Shown here one piece after another: positions 52,840 through 64,000 of a stretch of DNA of 64,000 nt. Location of the stretch: contig NC_133181.1 of assembly GCF_049306965.1 (NCBI RefSeq), positions 57,914,501 through 57,978,500 on the forward strand, read 5' to 3'. The translations under genes and the position numbers were made by a program. The number at the start of each line of letters is the position of its first letter. Position 1 is the first letter of the stretch. A model generated the notes under the pieces. That model ran no database searches. It worked only from the letters and a program-made list of their open reading frames with translations, and was not told the origin of the DNA. Origin of the DNA: Danio rerio (taxonomy: Eukaryota; Chordata; Actinopteri; Cypriniformes; Danionidae).

Positions 52840-53214
52840 AAGTTTTATTAGTTACATTATTAAGACTGTTGTCCAATGACTTGCCATATTAATCTGACTT
52901 GTCTTGTTGACTTAACCAAGTAATGCCTTTAAATTGCACTTTAAGCTAAATATTATTCATTCATTTTCTTTTCGGTATAGTCCCTTTATTTATCTGGGGT
53001 CACCACAGCAAAATGAACCGCAAGCTAAATACTAGTATCTTGCAAAAAAAAAAAAACTAGCAAAATACAAAAGGCAAAGCAATTAGCTATTAGTTATTTT
53101 GAAACATTAGTTTTAATGTGTTGGGAAAAAATCTCTATTAAACAGCACTTGAGAAATATTTCAAAAAGAAGTAAAATTTTCGAGGAGGGCTAATAATTCT
53201 GTATTTACCTGTAT
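52840..53214. mobile_element. Decayed Tc1/mariner-like copy with a DANA scrap
   Basis: CTTGACTTAACCAAGTAATG and the right end GGGCTAATAATTCTGTATTT mark a worn copy. A minus-strand DANA 3' scrap (52955-53025) sits inside it. Confidence 0.55.
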
Positions 53215-53454
53215 GTACACCTTTTTTTTAAAATGTAACACTTGTTGTCTCGTCACATTCAGTTTCTGTAAATGCACCATATTTGGAATATGAAATGGAA
53301 GAATCTATAGAAAACAATTGTTGTTGGATATTACTAAATAGGACTAAAATATAGTACTAAATATATACTAGATAATGATAATATATGTGTCATATATTTG
53401 CTACTTCTGTATATTCTGGTCTCGATCATGCTGGAATTCCAGCCTGATCTCACC

Positions 53455-53940
53455 AGAAAACATGGTAACATTTTATTTTAATGGTCCATTTGACTACTAG
53501 TAAACGGTCTGTTTAATATCGGTTGATGCTGCTCCCTTAACAGACATTTAGCTGACTATAAGAAACTTTGCAAGTACATGTCAACTTACACTAACTTTAT
53601 CCTAACCCCAACCCCAACCTAACAGTCTACTTATAATCTAATGGGAATTAGTTGGCATGTTTAAAAAATGCAACTTAAACTCAACAAACAGACCATCAAA
53701 ATAATGTGTGACCGAAAACTGAAGTATTTACGTTTTGTAAGTTTAGTGGCTAATTCATACGAATTTACAATTTTAAATTTTTTTTTTTAAAGGTGTAGCA
53801 CCCAATCCCACCCCTAAACCCAACCATTATGGTGATGAGCAAATCATACTAAATTGTACAAGTTAGATCGTAGAAACTCATACGAATTAGCCACTAAATC
53901 AAAACATTACGAATGCCGTGAGATTGTGTTGGGAATTCAC
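53455..53940. mobile_element. Short inverted-repeat elements, two adjacent
   Basis: TTTAGTGGCTAATTCATACG (53742-53761) has its inverse CATACGAATTAGCCACTAAA (53880-53899) about 120 bases later, a small fold-back element. Left of it, CATTTTATTTTAATGGTCCA with CTAACCCCAACCCCAACC belongs to another common fish repeat. Confidence 0.55.
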
Positions 53941-54003
53941 ACTCTGTTTCTGTGAACCATAAACTCCGCTTTAATTTGCTCCCTTGAAATTGAAGTGTGA
54001 TGT

Positions 54004-54285
54004 TACACAGCAAAAAAATGATTTTCTTACATAGACTTTTGTCTTGCTTCTCCAAATATCTAAAAATTCATAAACCAGAAGCATCTTCTAAACAAGCAAA
54101 AAAAAATACTGTTTTCTGCCAATGGGGCATGCAAAATAATCTAGTTTTTCAGTTTGAATAAAAATTATTTAGCTTGTTTTATGAATAAAGTCACTTAATT
54201 TGATTTAAGAGTTTGTGGATATTAGGAGTAGAAACAAGACAAAATAATTAAGAAAGTATAAAGACATTTTTGCAGTAAACAAAAA
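54004..54285. mobile_element. MITE with ACTGCAAAAA-type ends
   Basis: ACACAGCAAAAAAATGATTT at the left and the inverse GACATTTTTGCAGTAA at the right. About 280 bases and noncoding. Confidence 0.6.
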
Positions 54286-54511
54286 GCACACCAGCATAAA
54301 AAATAACTTTTAAACTTTTTTGTCATACTAACAATGCAGCACTGAGTAAGGTGAAGCAAAGTGGTGTTTCAGATATCAGTGGGGACAATTTGGCCATGTT
54401 TAACTTGTTACCATCAACGTTTATGGTGGTTTGTGCCCTGTCTGGTACTTGTAGAGAACATTGTTGCTTTTTGAGTTGATAATAAGTTAGGATGTTCCAA
54501 ATTCTGTCAGT

Positions 54512-54917
54512 ATAGAGTTAAAGTCAAAATTATTAGCCCTCCTGAATTATTTGCCCCCCCGTATATTTTCCCCCAATTTCCGTTTAACGAAAAGAAGATT
54601 TCCTCAACACATTTCTAAACATTATAGTTTTAATAGCTCATCTCTAATAGCTGATTTCTTTTATTTTTGCCATGATATTTGACTAGATATTTTTCAAGGC
54701 GCAAGTATTCAGCTTAAAGTGACATTTAAAGACTTAACTAGGTTAATTAGGCAAGTTAGGGTAATTAAGCGTAATAATAATATTGACCTTAAAATTCCAG
54801 CTGAAATAAAACAAATATGACTTTCTCCAGAAGAAAAAATATTATAAGAAATACTGTGAAAAATTCCTTGGTCTGTTGAACATCATTTAGGAAATATTTA
54901 AAAAAGAAAAAAAATTT
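54512..54917. mobile_element. Nonautonomous Tc1/mariner-like element, truncated
   Basis: Left end AGTTAAAGTCAAAATTATTA. The right end stops after AAAAAAGAAAAAAAATTTCA without the usual terminus. The core has lost part of the GGTTTGTTCTG block. Confidence 0.75.
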
Positions 54918-55159
54918 CACATGAACTACATCAGTCCTTCCCCCAGAGATCTTTACCTTCCTGGAGAATTTACTTTCAGCCTTGTTACCCATCTTATAAC
55001 TCTCCAGCATCAGCTACACGTCTTATGCTTCCTGTTTAGTCAGGAACTGAAAAAGAGAGAAAGAAACACGATGACGCATCCATTTTATGTGGAGCAAAAC
55101 CACTTGAATGGAAAATTCACACAATACCCTGTGCATGTCCTGGGAAAACTTTGGTAGGC

Positions 55160-55670
55160 ATGCAAGGGTCAGTTATCTGGTCATTGCACTTTAAAGTTAG
55201 TTAAAGATTCATGACTTGCTCAGCATACATTATAATGAATCTGAAAGGAAGTTTCTAAATAGATTTGTCCTTTAATTGTCTTTATCGCCATATATCTGGT
55301 TTGTAAATATCAGAAACTAAAAGTTTGACCTGATGTTCCCTTAAGCGCCCCTATTATGCTTTTTCAAGAATTACATTAAGTTGTATGTAACATAGCCGTT
55401 TGTGAACATTAAATTAATGGAAAATGAAAAGTTTTAAATATAAAAATTTAAAACAACAAAATACGTAATTCTTTGTTAAATTTGCATAACGCTAGCCTAT
55501 TCTCTTTATAGACCTGCACTCAAATATAGTATTTGTTACTTTCTCAACATCATGTTAAGAACAACCATTTAATGTATTGCTATGCTCTTACAAAAACCTA
55601 AGTTATTACCACAGAAGTACCAAAATAATTCATTTACTAACGTGATATCTGTAATTCGTCATGATCTAAA
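55160..55670. other. Candidate intron, nothing recognised
   Basis: AT-rich and without repeat ends or protein-like frames. Confidence 0.4.
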
Positions 55671-55718
55671 TGTGTACACTGCAAAAAAGGTTTCCTTTTT
55701 TAGCTTTGTTGTCCCAAG

Positions 55719-56601
55719 TAGGGTTGGGTGATGTCGACCAATTTGACATCGTACGATGTCTAATTTGAAACTTCGCAATGAATAATTATGAATAATTAAT
55801 GAATAATTAATTAATTCAGAACGAATTAATTATTTGTAGCCTACCGTTTCAACTTCCTGACCCGCATGGTCTTTGTTTTACCCATAACCAATTCATAAAT
55901 AAATAAAGATAACTAACACACAAATGAGCACCTGCCAATCACTTTTTCTGCGGGACTCTGGCACGAATAGGCAGAGTGATCTGTGTCAATATAATGGCGT
56001 TGACAAACTTGATTGGAAAAACCAACAGGAACCAACCAACAGTATCTGAGGTTTTCGCTGAAATAACTAAGTACAAGCCTGAAAGCGAAAGATTGAAGCA
56101 GTGTACGGACGCTGAGACACGTTACCTGATAGATTCAAAAGACAGAAGAGTCGTTAGATAGAGACAATAAAATTAATTAAATATCTCGTTTAACAACTAT
56201 AGCGAGATGCGTTCCATCGGTACATCAATGATAAACTGTCCAATATGCACTGCTCTCTGGGGTTTTGTGCTCAAAGCACCCGCTGACTGCTGGAGCTCAG
56301 ACGTGCACGTACGCTGCAGCGCATGCCAGAGTGTGTTTGTGTGTGGCCAAGTGATTTCAGCGGTATAGTGTGGAAGGAGGGCGTTTCAGAAATGCTAGAT
56401 GAAACGGCAATGTGGACGTGGACCGTTTTCATTCTAATATGACTTTTTAAACTGAGAGGTATTAGTGTGAACGGGGCCTGAGTGTGTATTTTTCACGAGT
56501 CGGTTGCTGCTGCGACAGGGGCAGGGCGAAGAATTGTGATGCCGGCTCAGCATCATGTCTATCGGGAATGGACAATGGCATCGTCTATCGACCCAACCCT
56601 A
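55719..56601 (+). mobile_element. hAT transposon remnant nested in a MITE
   Basis: The ends TAGGGTTGGGTGATGTCGA and the inverse TCGACCCAACCCTA. Flanking 8-mers GTCCCAAG (55711-55718) and GTCCCAGT (56602-56609) match at six positions, as in an old 8-bp duplication. Confidence 0.82.
55994..56155 (+). pseudogene. hAT transposase N-terminal fragment
   Basis: MALTNLIGKTNRNQPTVSEV with FAEITKYKPESERLKQCTDA resembles the segment after the BED finger in fish hAT transposases. The catalytic and C-terminal parts are gone. Confidence 0.55.
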
Positions 56602-56949
56602 GTCCCAGTAACTAAAAATAACTTAAATAAAACAGCATTTTACAAACAAGCAACAAAAAATATTGTCATTTTCAGAAATAATATGCCAAAATTGAGTGTG
56701 TTTTTCTGTGAAACAAGCAAAATAATCAGCCAATAGGATAAGCAAAATAATCTCACAAAAAAAAAAAAAAGTTTACCCCATTGGGAGATCGTTTTGCTTG
56801 TTTTAAGGAAAACCTCACTTAAGTTTAGCGTATTATTTCTGAAAACAAGACAATATTTTTTGCTTGTCTAGAAAATGCTTCTTGATTTAAGGGATTTTAA
56901 ACATTTGGAGTGGAACTGAGACAAAAGCTGAGTCTTTTTTGCAGTGTAA

Positions 56950-57660
56950 GAGCAAAATTTTCTGCGTTAATAAACTCAAAATAAATTTAAAATGGGATTC
57001 TTTGAGAAATAAAGTGATATAAAGCTTGTATTATGAGAAAATTAACAAGTTATTGACTTCAGATGCCGGTAACCCTATACTACAAGTGCTCCAAACTAAA
57101 TTAATCATCTTTAAAATAGGATTCAATAAAAATTTTCTTTAATATTTATTATTTCAAACAAGAAATAATCCTTAAAATAGCACAATAGGGGCATTTCAAC
57201 ATGCATCTAAGCTCTAATTTCAAGCTTTATTTATCATTTCTTTTCAAAACAAAAAAGAATCATTTAATGTACTTATTCATTTTTGAAAATCAGCAGAAAA
57301 TATTGCATGTTGAAACGAAGATGAAAAATAAGTGTTTGCCAGGATCTGCGTGCTCCTCAAAAGGCTGACGTAAACATTGGAGCGGGCAGGTGAGCTGCTA
57401 TTATTTATGTAACCCACAGCACCAGGACACAGATGGTGTTTTCCTGTGAACGCCCCTTGCATCTTTATTTCCGCTTCTCACACAAACACAGAGCCTACAC
57501 ACAGACGCAATAGTCTCCTGTGGGTACTGGCACTACAGGTCACCAGAGCAAGATGACAAACACCAACTGAAAATCCTCATTTCCACCATTCAAACCCAAT
57601 TAACCTGTACTAATAAGAGCTTTTAGAGATCCTGGGCAGACAACGATTTAAAAAAAAACT
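56950..57660. other. Candidate intron, nothing recognised
   Basis: No repeat termini or protein-like frames. Confidence 0.4.
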
Positions 57661-57664
57661 AAAA

Positions 57665-57895
57665 GTTCCATTATTTACTCACACACAAGTGGTTCTAAAC
57701 TTGTATTCATTTCTTCTGTTAAACAAAAATCAAGATATTTTATAGAATGTTGGGAAAAAACAGCCATTGACATTCATAGTGGGAAAAATGCTTGTTTTTT
57801 CCCCAACATTCTTCAGAATATCTTCCTTTATGTTCAACAGAAGAAGTACGAAGGACGAGTAAATAATGATTTTTGGGTCGATCTTAAAATAGATA
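57665..57895. mobile_element. Angel-like MITE, worn
   Basis: It contains TTCTTCTGTTAAACAAAAATC, its near-inverse CAACAGAAGAAGTACGAAGG and TAAATAATGATTTTTGGGTC, the internal landmarks of the family. The terminal AGTTCACCC is lost. Confidence 0.55.
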
Positions 57896-57899
57896 TCCA

Positions 57900-58680
57900 T
57901 TTTCATCACAGACGTAGAGTTTGTGATTGAATGTGACAAAAAAAAAAATCATCTCTTAAAGAAAAATAATCTCTTTTATGCACAAAATTATATAAAAATA
58001 TATTTTTAGATTAACAAACACAACAACTTTAGAATACCTAAAATCCTCCTGGGAGAAAAAATGTAAGTGTTGAAATCACTGATGAGCAATGAGAGCCCCT
58101 GAACAGATCCACAGGTCATCAGAATGTGTACGGCGAGGCCTCATACCATTTAAAGTGATACATTGTTTACATTTGTCTAAATAAAAACCTAAGTACGATA
58201 TTTCCAGAAGTGGACCCAGCATGCATCACTGGCCCACATGTTTTGTAGTTGCACAAAATTATCTGGGAAATTATTTTTCGAACATTCTCAACAATAGGTC
58301 AAAGGCTGATAGATCCAGATCCCCTAATGGCAGTTCCTGGTATTACTGATTTCGAGATAGCTAAAACAGTACTGAACAAAATATAGTTCCATTTGTCAGT
58401 CTATTACTAAGCGTAATATTATTAAACTGGAAACAAAAAGCTGCTCCTACATATAGACATCTAATGAGGGATGTAATGAAATGTTTGCAACTGGAGACAA
58501 ATTAAGAGACAAATTCTGTCAAATCTGGCAACCTTTCATGGATTATTTTAAAGATATTGTAAAATTAAAAGATTAAATTTGAGGATCAATATTCTGTTTT
58601 TATTCTTTTTTGCATTTTTTTTTCTTTTTGTATTTTTTTATATAATTGTATTTATCTGTTATTATTTTACTTATGTATTG
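57900..58680. other. Candidate intron with possible old LINE scrap
   Basis: The words at 58190-58530 (CAGCATGCATCACTGGCCCA, TAGACATCTAATGAGGGATG) look like the 3' end of a decayed LINE reading frame, but I could not recover a convincing protein block. Confidence 0.3.
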
Positions 58681-58719
58681 TTTGTATATTGCATGCTTTA
58701 TTGTCAGTGTTGTCAATAT

Positions 58720-58770
58720 ATATGTATGTATGTATGTATATATGTATGTATATATGTATGTATATATGTA

Positions 58771-58864
<94 letters not shown>

Positions 58865-58880
58865 TATATATATATATATG
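58720..58880. repeat. (TATG)n/(TA)n compound microsatellite
   Basis: TATGTATG units (58720-58775) run into a TA run of about 80 bases (to 58860). It lies close to the left end of a TA-targeting transposon. Confidence 0.96.
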
Positions 58881-58900
58881 CATATTTAATGCATATTCAT

Positions 58901-59426
58901 ACAGTTGACATCAGAATTATTAGGCCCCCCCCTAATTTTTTTTTCTTTTTTAAATATTTCCAAAAAGATGTTTAAGAGAGCAAGGAAATGTTTACAGTAT
59001 GTCTGATAATATTTTTTTCTTCTGGAGAAAGTCTTATTTGTTTTATTTCGGCTAGATTAAAAGCAGTTTTCAAATTTTTTAAACACAGTTTTAAGGACAA
59101 AATTATAAGCCCCTTTATGCAATTTTTTTTTTTCTATAAATCAAACCATCATTATACAATATCGTGCCTAATTACCCTAACCTGTTAACCTAATTAACCT
59201 TGTTAAGCCTTAAATGTCACTTTAAGCTGTATAGAAGTGTCTTGAAAAATATTGAGTAAAATATTATTTACTGTCATCATGGCAAAAATAAAATAAATCA
59301 GTTATTAGAAATGAGTTATTAAAACTATTATGTTTAGAAATGTGCTGAAAAAAATCTTCTCTCCGTTAAACAGAAATTGGGGAAAAAAAATCAACAGGGG
59401 GGCTAATAATTCTGACTTCAACTGTA
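58901..59426. mobile_element. Nonautonomous Tc1/mariner-like element, near full length
   Basis: Left end ACAGTTGACATCAGAATTAT, right end CTAATAATTCTGACTTCAAC with TGTA. TA at both edges. Confidence 0.85.
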
Positions 59427-59496
59427 TTTACAGACTCCAAGAGTTTATGATTGTTCTTATATTCTGAAAACTGAAATGTATTGAAAATGTACTATA

Positions 59497-60420
59497 TACT
59501 ACCTGACAAAAGTCTTGTTGTCTATCCAAGTTTTAGAAACAGCAAATAATAACTGGACCTCTAGTTGATCATTTGGTATCAGAAGTGTCTTATATGAAAG
59601 GCAAAGGCCTCTAGATTACGCTTATTTGACCAAAATAAATTATGATCATGCCTTAATTTTTAATGATTTAATTAGGACAGTAAGGTCTGATTTTGCTTAG
59701 CCTTGGAGAAAAAGTCTTGTCACCTTTACAGAAATAATGTCCAGTATAGAATATAAAGTCATGCTGCAGTGGAGACAGAATGAATATTGTGTCTGACTCC
59801 ATCATGAGCTTGGAGGACTGCATCCATACATCTCTGCAATGACTAAAACGCATTAATAAAGTCACCTGGAAAGGCAAAGAAAGCGTTCTTGCAGGACTCC
59901 CAGAGTTCATCAATATTCTTTAGATTCATCTTTAACGCCTACTCTATCTTACCTCAGACATGCTCAATAATGTACATCTCTGGTGACTGGACTGGCCAAT
60001 CCTGGAGCATCTTGACCTTCTTTGCTTTCAGGAGCTTTGATGTGGAGGCTGAAGTATGAGCAGGAGCGCTATCCTGCTGAAGAATTTGCCCTCTCCAGTG
60101 GTTTGTAGTGTAATGGGCAGCACAAACGTCTTGAAACCTCAGGCTGTTGATGTTGTCATACACTCTGCAGATCCCTCACACACCCCTATACTGAATGCAA
60201 CCCCAAACCATGATTTTTCCTTCACGAAACTTGACTGATTTCTGTGGGAATCTTGGGTCCATGCGGGTTCCAGTAGGTCTTCTGCAGTATTTGTGATGAT
60301 TGGGATGCAGTTCAACAGATGATTCAGCAGAAAAATCGACCTTCTGCCACTTTTCCAAGTGATCAACTAGAAGTCAAGTTATTATGTGTTGCTCTTACAA
60401 CTGGGACTTTTGTCAGGAAG
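59497..60420 (-). mobile_element. Tc1-like transposon with decayed transposase
   Basis: The ends ACTACCTGACAAAAGTC and, in reverse, ACTTCCTGACAAAAGTCCCA are inverted. A relative (terminal part) is at 17172-17455. The transposase is on the minus strand. Confidence 0.85.
59954..60358 (-). pseudogene. Tc1-like transposase, catalytic region, broken
   Basis: The first frame (60358-60176) reads EKWQKVDFSAESSVELHPNH and KYCRRPTGTRMDPRFPQK, then IMVWGCIQYRGV. The second frame (60163-59954) reads VYDNINSLRFQDV-like residues, then ILQQDSAPAHTSAS and DWPVQSPEMYIIEHV. The family's first catalytic aspartate (F-S-D-E-S) is Ala here (FSAES), the second (QQD) and the Glu (IIEH) are kept. At least one frameshift separates the parts, and the N-terminal DNA-binding region is not found. 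Confidence 0.85.
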
Positions 60421-60429
60421 TGATTGGTC

Positions 60430-61435
60430 TTATTATCTGAACACTGAAGTCCTAAAATGTAATATACATTTTTTTATACCTGTTTCTGTTTAGTTCATGT
60501 TGAAATACCGCTCTGAAATATTTGCAGCAGGTTTTGTAAATAAAAGTGTGCCATAAATAGAAGCATTAACTAATTTAAGCAGATGCTTGCCATTCTGGGC
60601 TGCACACGCTAGCTTTCCTTGCCAATGTTTTCTTTTAAGCCAACATGATGATAAATTCAGATTCAGCTGCTCAATTTTATCATCACACGAATAGACTTAA
60701 AAATAGCAGCATCTGAATAAAGGGCTGACTGAAATCTGCAGCCGCAAGAATAGCGCAGTTAACATATTCCACTGCAAAGTCATCGATTACTCAGCTAAAT
60801 GTAGATGTGCCCTTAGCATGTATTGACTCTTTGCCATTTTAATAGCAAATAAATTCTAGCGTTCTTTTAACCTTCGCTCTTCTGGCTTCATCTTGGATGT
60901 TATGTCTGACCCACTGGCTTTTATTCAGACTGTCTGCTGCCATTTGTGTGACCTAGCTGAAGAACCCTCAGAGACAGGCTGCCATCCAATGTCAAAGTCA
61001 TAATTTCAGTGCATCTCTGCATCCTCGACTGTTGGACGTGTGTGTGTGTGTGTGTGTGTGTGTGAGTGTGTGACAGTCCTTATCATAGTCATCAAGGTTG
61101 GGGCTGGGAGGCGGGGGGCTCGCTGCATCCTCTAGCGCCGCACACATGCTATTTATAGACTGGCTTCAAATCCGAACAACCTGCGCTTGGAGACATGGAA
61201 AGAGAGATGAGGAAAAAACAAAGAAACGTTACGTTGTGGGAAATGAAATTTGCATGTTTGCTGTGCTCTTGTTATGTTAACATCCACTTGCATCACTTGT
61301 TTGCCTCGCAGTGTCAGATTGGAGTGAGTCATGTCTGCAGGGAATCAGGAAATGTTGGAGCTAATTACATATATCCTCAACTTTAGACATGCTTGAATAG
61401 TTCCCCACACTTACAGCTATACATAAAAAGGTCTC
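60430..61435. other. Candidate intron with a (GT)n tract
   Basis: GT run at 61039-61063. Fairly GC-balanced and non-repetitive around 60840-61330 (GGGAGGCGGGGGGCTCGCTG), but no exon can be supported. Confidence 0.4.
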
Positions 61436-61439
61436 TTCA

Positions 61440-62525
61440 TTTTTAATAGAGGGAATCTTAAATTAATTTTTTATAGATTTTATAGAGGGAGCCTTAATTT
61501 AATTTTTATAAATTTTATAGAAGGAATCGTAAATTACATTTTTTTTAGATTTTATAGAGGGAATCTTAATTTAATTTTAATAGAGGGAATCTTAATTTAA
61601 TTTTAATAGAGGGAATCTTTATTTAATTTTAATAGAGGGAATCTTTATTTAATTTTAATAGAGGGAATCTTAATTTAATTTTAATAGAGAGAATCTTTAT
61701 TTAATTTTAATAGAGGCAATCTTTATTTAATTTTAATAGAGGGAATCTTAATTTAATTTTAATAGATTTTAAAGAGGGAATCTCAATTTTTAATTTTTTT
61801 TATTTTATAGAGGGAATCTTAATTTAATTTTAATAGAGGGAATCTTAATTTAATTTTAATAGAGGGAATCTTAATTTAATTTTAATAGAGGGAATCTTAA
61901 TTTAATTTGAATAGATTTTAAAGAAGGAATCTTAATTTTTTTTTTTTAGATTTTATAGAGGGTATCTTAATTTAATTTTTATAGAGGGAATCTTAACTTA
62001 ATTTTAATAGATTTTAGAGAGGGTAACAACTTAATTTATATAGATTTTATAGAGGGTATCTTCATTTATTTTTGTAGATTTTAAAGAGGGCATCTTAATT
62101 TAATTTTAATAGGTTTTATAGAGAGATTCTTAACTTAATTTTTATAGATTTTAGAAAGGGTATCTTAATTTAATTTTAATAGATTTTAGAGAGGTTATCA
62201 ACTTAATTTATATAGATTTTATAGAGGGTATCTTCATTTATTTATTGTAGATTTTAAAGAGGGTATCTTAATTTAATTTTAATAGGTTTTATAGAGAGAT
62301 TCTTAACTTAATTTTTATAGATTTAGAAAGGGTATCTTAATTTAATTTTAATAGATTTTATAGAGGGTATCAACTTAATTTTTATAGATTTTATGGAGGG
62401 TTGCTTAATTGAATTTTAATACATTTTATAGAGGGAATCCTAATTAAATTTTTAAAGATTTTCTAGAGGGTATCAGCTTAATTTTTTTATAGATTTTATA
62501 GAGGGAATCTTATTTTTTTATAGAT
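61440..62525. repeat. Minisatellite, 26-base basic unit
   Basis: About 1.1 kb of units of the type AGAGGGAATCTTAATTTAAT plus TTTAAT. Pure 26-base units lie at about 61555-61760 and 61805-61915. Longer variants with an extra AGATTTTAT block are on both sides. Noncoding. Confidence 0.95.
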
Positions 62526-62799
62526 TTTTAGGAACAAATTACAGGTTAAAACTAAATATTGAAAGATTTACTAAATTAGTCACAATATAAAGCAACACTG
62601 ACTACATTCACATGCATTAAGCAAGTGTTTACATTGAAAAACAATAAAAAAGTAGTGTGTTGGAAAAAAAAACGAATTGTGTGAACGGCCCCTAATACAG
62701 GTGTAACAGAGGCCAGCTAGTAAGTGCTGTGCAGGTAAACCTCACTCCTCTGACCTCTAAATGTGCTCCAGTGACAGACACTAGAGGGCAGGGTTTTTA

Positions 62800-62870
62800 G
62801 CCTCCTTGTTAGAGCAACCAACTCCAATGCGGAAGGTCGCAGGTTCGATACCAGCTCGGAGAGGGTTGGG
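62800..62870 (+). repeat. tRNA-like sequence (SINE head or tRNA pseudogene)
   Basis: AGAGCAACCAACTCCAATGC, then GGAAGGTCGCAGGTTCGATA with CC. GGTTCGATACC is a perfect tRNA B box and T-arm. The acceptor stem and D-arm do not pair convincingly, so it is not a functional tRNA. The sequence continues into GGTTGGGTGGTGTAGGACCC, suggesting a tRNA-derived SINE. Confidence 0.5.
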
Positions 62871-62879
62871 TGGTGTAGG

Positions 62880-63890
62880 ACCCTCTGTGTTGCACAGGCT
62901 CATCTGGGTACTGGCAATCATCATGACCATCAGTGAACATATCCACATCAATATATTTATCTGTCTTGCCACTGTTGACTTGTCAGCGCCATCTTGTGAC
63001 TGTATTATAATTTGTAGGTTAGTGTATGCTACATTTTGCCATTTTTGATCGACAACTTTGCTTTTAATTAAAGAATTAAGAAAATTTTATGGCTCAGAAC
63101 TATGCATTTTAATTTTTGTGGCAAGTAGCTGTGTAATAAGCAGGATAAAATACAACCAAGATGGTTATTTTTGCAGAATAAAGCCTTCAGTCTAATACAG
63201 CAGTGCTCTGATTTGTGTGGGGCTGCAGAGAAGCAATACTACGAAGATTTGTTTTTGTAATTTTAGCATCTGCCATTGCTTCCATTTCCTCAACTTATCT
63301 TACTATTTAAACATTTTGTCTTCTGCTTCATACCATTTCGAGGTTACAGCTTTTTTACCTGTTACATGTAATATCCTAATAAATATCTACACTTTATTCA
63401 ACTTGACAAGAAATTCCTCCAAGATAAAGTATTTCAAATGATTTAGAAATACTTAAACAGAAAAATAGTTAATATGGAGCATAAATTTTCCCCAAAAAAA
63501 CATTAATCTTTGAGCGCTGCCTGTGCACGATGCGCATCTATGCATCCACACAGTCCTCCAATATCAATGGAGGAGGGTTAAAGCTAAAGCAATGAATTAT
63601 AAAGTCATTAATATTGAGAGGGACAACTAAAACTGGTTTTGGAGGGCACTGAGCAAGCTTTCTGTCACACGCACACACCCCTATGTTGACACACATGCCA
63701 GATAGGAAGAGCTTGATAAACGCCAAGGGTTTCTAGTGCTACAGACTCAAAGACATGAGAAGTGTTTTACACACAAAAGGTACGTCTAGATAAGCTTAAG
63801 CCATTCCCTCTTGTGCTCTTCAGATTTGTTTACATCAAATTTGCTTTCTTAAACTCAACCTCGATAACATCCGTTTCTTTCTTTTCTTTT
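62880..63890. other. Candidate intron, nothing recognised
   Basis: No repeat termini or coding signs. It ends in a pyrimidine-rich tract (63871-63890) before the candidate acceptor. Confidence 0.4.
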
Positions 63891-63894
63891 GCAG

Positions 63895-64000
63895 AATAAA
63901 CAAAGAGCTCCCAGAACTCCAAGGACAATATCATAGGTGAAGGTCAGAGTCAAGTGTAGCCAGTACTGAAAGAAAATATCTGACGGCATTCAGGATGATT
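63895..64000 (+). other. Candidate internal exon running off the window edge
   Basis: It follows TTTCTTTCTTTTCTTTTGCAG, a very strong acceptor (AG 63893-63894). The following 106 bases have stops in the plus frames, so this would be 5' UTR. An ATG appears at 63995-63997 but too close to the edge to judge. It could be exon 2 of the gene whose first exon ends at 48685. Confidence 0.35.

Larger units (their letters stand above)
55674..56949. mobile_element. ACTGCAAAAA-type MITE split by a hAT element
   Basis: The outer ends TACACTGCAAAAAAGG and the inverse TTTTTTGCAGTGTA (56936-56949) flank an inner hAT at 55719-56601. The MITE alone would be about 390 bases. Confidence 0.75.

Noticed and set aside
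62800-62870. Functional tRNA gene
   Set aside because: Only the B box and T-arm are convincing. The acceptor stem and D-arm do not pair, and flanking sequence looks SINE-like.

Overview
The window is teleost nuclear DNA, almost certainly zebrafish (Danio rerio) or a close cyprinid. The evidence is dense tRNA-derived V-SINEs of the DANA/mermaid type, Angel-like MITEs, Tc1/mariner and hAT elements with intact target-site duplications, a 5S-rRNA-derived SINE3, long (TA)n and (CA)n arrays, and intron-rich vertebrate genes.

Layout. (1) About 1800-7870, plus strand: manbal, a small single-pass membrane protein gene. It has a probable noncoding first exon ending at 2128, coding exons at 4133-4282 and 6638-6754 (88 aa), and a long 3' UTR made of hAT-like MITE copies. 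(2) 11628-42907, minus strand: a complete ten-exon nfatc2 (NFAT1) coding sequence that I rebuilt exon by exon. The reading phase holds across all nine junctions and gives 792 codons plus stop. It carries the PRIEIT calcineurin docking site, an SP-rich regulatory region, the Rel-homology DNA-binding domain (with the motif HYETEGSRG), the IPT/TIG domain and the KQE-x-LDQ-x-YLDD tail. The last exon lies about 5.9 kb beyond exon 9, and exon 9 can also end in its own stop. (3) About 43-64 kb, plus strand: a candidate noncoding first exon ends near 48685 and a candidate second exon starts at 63895, so an unidentified plus-strand gene may run off the right edge. The rest is intergenic or intronic repeat.

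Most of the remaining sequence is mobile-element debris, often nested. It includes hAT elements with 8-bp target duplications (19218-19628, 24341-26064, 36583-37716, 55719-56601), about ten copies or fragments of one nonautonomous element with a CAGTTGAAGTCAG terminus, three transposase-bearing Tc1/mariner remnants (10042-11228, 45853-46501, 59497-60420), and about eighteen DANA SINE copies or fragments. There are also two minisatellites of over 1 kb (20350-21922 inside an nfatc2 intron; 61440-62525), a roughly 440-bp tandem array (35038-37850) interrupted by a hAT, and a perfect 46-bp-arm hairpin at 45416-45528.

I saw no bacterial-type operon, CRISPR array, intact functional tRNA/rRNA gene, or LTR-retroelement or Polinton genes. 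manbal and nfatc2 are both on human chromosome 20q, which fits an ancient linkage group but does not show functional cooperation. I found no convincing new gene system. The observations most worth following are the two possible nfatc2 C-termini, the alternative short manbal transcript, the perfect hairpin and the fold-back mariner.
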